A DNA stretch of 7,724 bases, taken from positions 1 to 7,724 of the forward strand of contig JAOUOM010000081.1 of the NCBI GenBank assembly GCA_029880385.1, written 5' to 3'. Position 1 is the stretch's first letter; each line of letters opens with the position of its first letter. This DNA comes from Cyclobacteriaceae bacterium. Lineage in GTDB: Bacteria; Bacteroidota; Bacteroidia; Cytophagales; Cyclobacteriaceae. Under the pieces are notes generated by a model that saw only the letters and a list, made by a program, of their open reading frames with translations, made no database searches and was not told where the DNA came from. The position numbers were made by a program, and so were the translations under genes. Below are positions 6,828-7,724 of this stretch, piece after piece.

Positions 6828-7498
6828 AGATGAATGTCGCGGATCAATATCCGGCGACGGTCAAAACTGATGATATTTTTGTCGCGTAGCTCATTGAGAA
6901 GCGTGGTGACGGTTTGCCTGGATGTCCCGGTCAGGCTGGCAATGTCTTTATGCGTCAGGTGGTTTCGGATCATGGTTTCAAACCCTACTTTTTCCCCTTT
7001 TTCTTCGGCGGTTTCCTTTAGAAATTCGATGATCCTGGTCCGCGCATCCTTGAATACCAGTGATTCGATTTTCCGTTCACTGCGCCTGAGCCGGAAACCT
7101 ATGATTTTCAATATTTTCAAACTCAGGGCTTTGTTTTCGGCCATCAGCTCCTGCATATCTTCCAGCATCATGGGGCATACGGTCGTGGGGGTGTCCATTG
7201 CCAGTGCAAAATCCGTCCGGGTTCCCTCGCCTGCCAGTGCCAGTTCGCCAAAAAGTTCACCATGGCCAAGGATGGCTTTGACTATTTCTTTTCCATCGGG
7301 TGTATAGGAGCCGATTTTTACCCTGCCTTCCGAAATCATATAAATGGTTTGCGATGGCTGGTTGGGAAAATAAATGTATTGCTCTTTGCTGAAATGATGA
7401 AATGTATGTTTTTCGGCCATTTTCGGTACTTTGTGCGGACATAAAATCTCATACAAATCCACCTTTTCCAAATACCATAAAGAGGAGGTGTTGCTCAT
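6818..7498 (-). CDS. Crp/Fnr-family transcriptional regulator
   Basis: Read from the ATG at 7498 the product has 226 residues; a TTG two codons upstream (7504) is possible but less likely. An N-terminal cyclic-nucleotide-binding-like beta-roll spans about 25-120. It includes YMISEGRVKIGSYTPDGKE and the phosphate-binding-cassette-like segment FGELALAGEGTRTD (83-96), with E85 and R94 near the positions of the CRP cAMP contacts. A dimerisation helix follows (about 125-150), then a winged helix-turn-helix at about 170-220. The HTH core is LTHKDIASLTGTSRQTVTTLL. Only two cysteines are present (C20, C108), so it cannot carry an FNR-type 4Fe-4S cluster. The recognition helix reads R-Q-T-V-T-T where E. 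coli CRP has R-E-T-V-G-R, so its DNA target should differ from the CRP site. The ligand is unknown. It is divergent from hemJ across a 112-base spacer with a palindrome, which suggests self-control and hemJ control (inference). Confidence 0.9.
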   Translation of the reverse strand: MSNTSSLWYLEKVDLYEILCPHKVPKMAEKHTFHHFSKEQYIYFPNQPSQTIYMISEGRVKIGSYTPDGKEIVKAILGHGELFGELALAGEGTRTDFALAMDTPTTVCPMMLEDMQELMAENKALSLKILKIIGFRLRRSERKIESLVFKDARTRIIEFLKETAEEKGEKVGFETMIRNHLTHKDIASLTGTSRQTVTTLLNELRDKNIISFDRRRILIRDIHLLA

Positions 7499-7509
7499 TG
7501 TCAATTGTA

Positions 7510-7530
7510 TTGTGAACTAATTGGTCAAAA
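7510..7530. promoter_or_regulatory. Imperfect palindrome, possible Crp/Fnr operator
   Basis: TTGTGAAC (7510-7517) and GGTCAAAA (7523-7530) are inverted half-sites matching at 6 of 8 positions around a 5-base spacer. The shape (TGA...TCA cores, 21 bases) resembles sites bound by Crp/Fnr dimers. It lies between the divergent regulator gene and hemJ. A perfect 10-base palindrome, CAAAATTTTG (7526-7535), overlaps its right arm and is an alternative site. Confidence 0.4.
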
Positions 7531-7558
7531 TTTTGGATACCGGCTGTTTGAAATACAA
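7526..7558 (-). promoter_or_regulatory. Candidate promoter for the Crp/Fnr gene
   Basis: On the minus strand a TTG (complement of 7556-7558) is followed after 22 bases by AAATTTTG (complement of 7526-7533), a 7 of 8 match to TAnnTTTG. Transcription would begin near 7519, about 20 bases before the ATG. The -7 element overlaps the palindrome at 7510-7530, the geometry expected for autorepression. Confidence 0.27.
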
Positions 7559-7563
7559 TTTTG
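7532..7563 (+). promoter_or_regulatory. Candidate hemJ promoter
   Basis: TTTG at 7532-7535 is followed after 20 bases by CAATTTTG (7556-7563), a 7 of 8 match to the Bacteroidota -7 element TAnnTTTG. The expected start of transcription is near 7570, giving a leader of about 40 bases. The palindrome at 7510-7530 would be centred near -50, just upstream of the -33 element, where an activator could act. Confidence 0.35.
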
Positions 7564-7610
7564 CCCCTTTATACCCACATTCGGAAGCCCAGGCTAAAAA
7601 ACTTCATCCC

Positions 7611-7724
7611 ATGGATTACTTATCAGTCAAAGCCTTGCATATTATTTTCATTGTGACCTGGTTTGCAGGCCTTTTTTATATGCCAAGGTTGTTTATCTAT
7701 CATACCGAGGCGTTGGAAAATGAG
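7611..7724 (+). CDS. hemJ: HemJ-type protoporphyrinogen IX oxidase (5' part only)
   Basis: The frame starts at the ATG at 7611 and stays open to the window end, giving 38 residues. These read MDYLSVKALHIIFIVTWFAG, then LFYMPRLFIYHTEALENE. This matches the start of the HemJ family (formerly UPF0093, often labelled CopD family), whose N-terminus as I recall it has the pattern K-A-L-H-I-I...W-x-A-G-L-x-Y-x-x-R-L-F-x-Y-H. Residues 8-24 form the first membrane helix, with H10, R26 and H31 the conserved-looking polar positions; the His near position 10 is a likely heme ligand. HemJ is an inner-membrane protein that oxidises protoporphyrinogen IX to protoporphyrin IX, the penultimate step of heme synthesis, and replaces HemG or HemY. 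Full members are about 140-180 residues with four or five helices, so most of the gene is outside the window. Confidence 0.82.
   Translation, partial: MDYLSVKALHIIFIVTWFAGLFYMPRLFIYHTEALENE

Noticed and set aside
6834..7307. Plus-strand open frame of 157 codons opposite the Crp/Fnr gene
   Set aside because: Its Ser/Arg-rich low-complexity translation is typical of an antisense shadow, and the minus-strand frame has clear Crp/Fnr domains.
6818..7498. FNR-type oxygen sensor
   Set aside because: Only two cysteines (C20 and C108) are present, and the N-terminal cysteine cluster of FNR is absent.
7499..7504. TTG at 7504 as the start of the Crp/Fnr protein
   Set aside because: An ATG lies only two codons downstream at 7498. 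The two extra residues add nothing conserved, so the ATG is preferred.
1..7724. Defence system, mobile element, CRISPR array, toxin-antitoxin pair or biosynthetic cluster
   Set aside because: No transposase, integrase, repeat array, nuclease pair or cluster-type enzyme is present. All recognisable genes are core housekeeping or envelope genes with similar composition.

Overview
The window reads as ordinary chromosomal sequence from a member of the Bacteroidota, most likely a Cytophagales-type organism. Three things point there. A gldH gliding-motility lipoprotein gene follows a cysteine-rich PSP1/RicT gene. Candidate promoters resemble the Bacteroidota pattern (TTG, about 20 bases, TAnnTTTG). 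The start codons lack clear Shine-Dalgarno sequences. All full-length genes are intact, coding density is high, and I see no mobile elements, CRISPR arrays, tRNA or rRNA genes, or signs of recent transfer.

Layout. Positions 1-347 (+) hold the C-terminal part of an RlmB-type 23S rRNA 2'-O-methyltransferase. Its stop codon overlaps the stop of a convergent mannose-1-phosphate guanylyltransferase (344-1417, -). A 185-base AT-rich divergent spacer follows, then a four-gene co-directional run on the + strand: recQ (1603-3783), purD (3831-5114), a PSP1/RicT-family Fe-S protein (5171-6337) and gldH (6334-6801). The last two overlap by ATGA. Convergent to gldH is a Crp/Fnr-family regulator (about 6818-7498, -). 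It is divergently arranged with the first 38 codons of hemJ (7611 to the window end, +), encoding the oxygen-independent, heme-containing protoporphyrinogen oxidase.

How the parts relate. Most genes are housekeeping: rRNA modification, GDP-mannose supply for surface glycans, DNA repair, purine synthesis, RNA metabolism and heme synthesis. The clearest local regulatory unit is the 112-base spacer between the Crp/Fnr gene and hemJ. It carries an imperfect 21-base palindrome and promoter-like elements on both strands, so the regulator may control itself and hemJ (inference). The least understood genes are the RicT-like protein, with five N-terminal cysteines, two CGRxxCC cores and a very basic tail, and its translationally coupled neighbour gldH.

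I found no convincing new multi-gene system. The findings below are modest observations on regulation, gene coupling and departures from family motifs.
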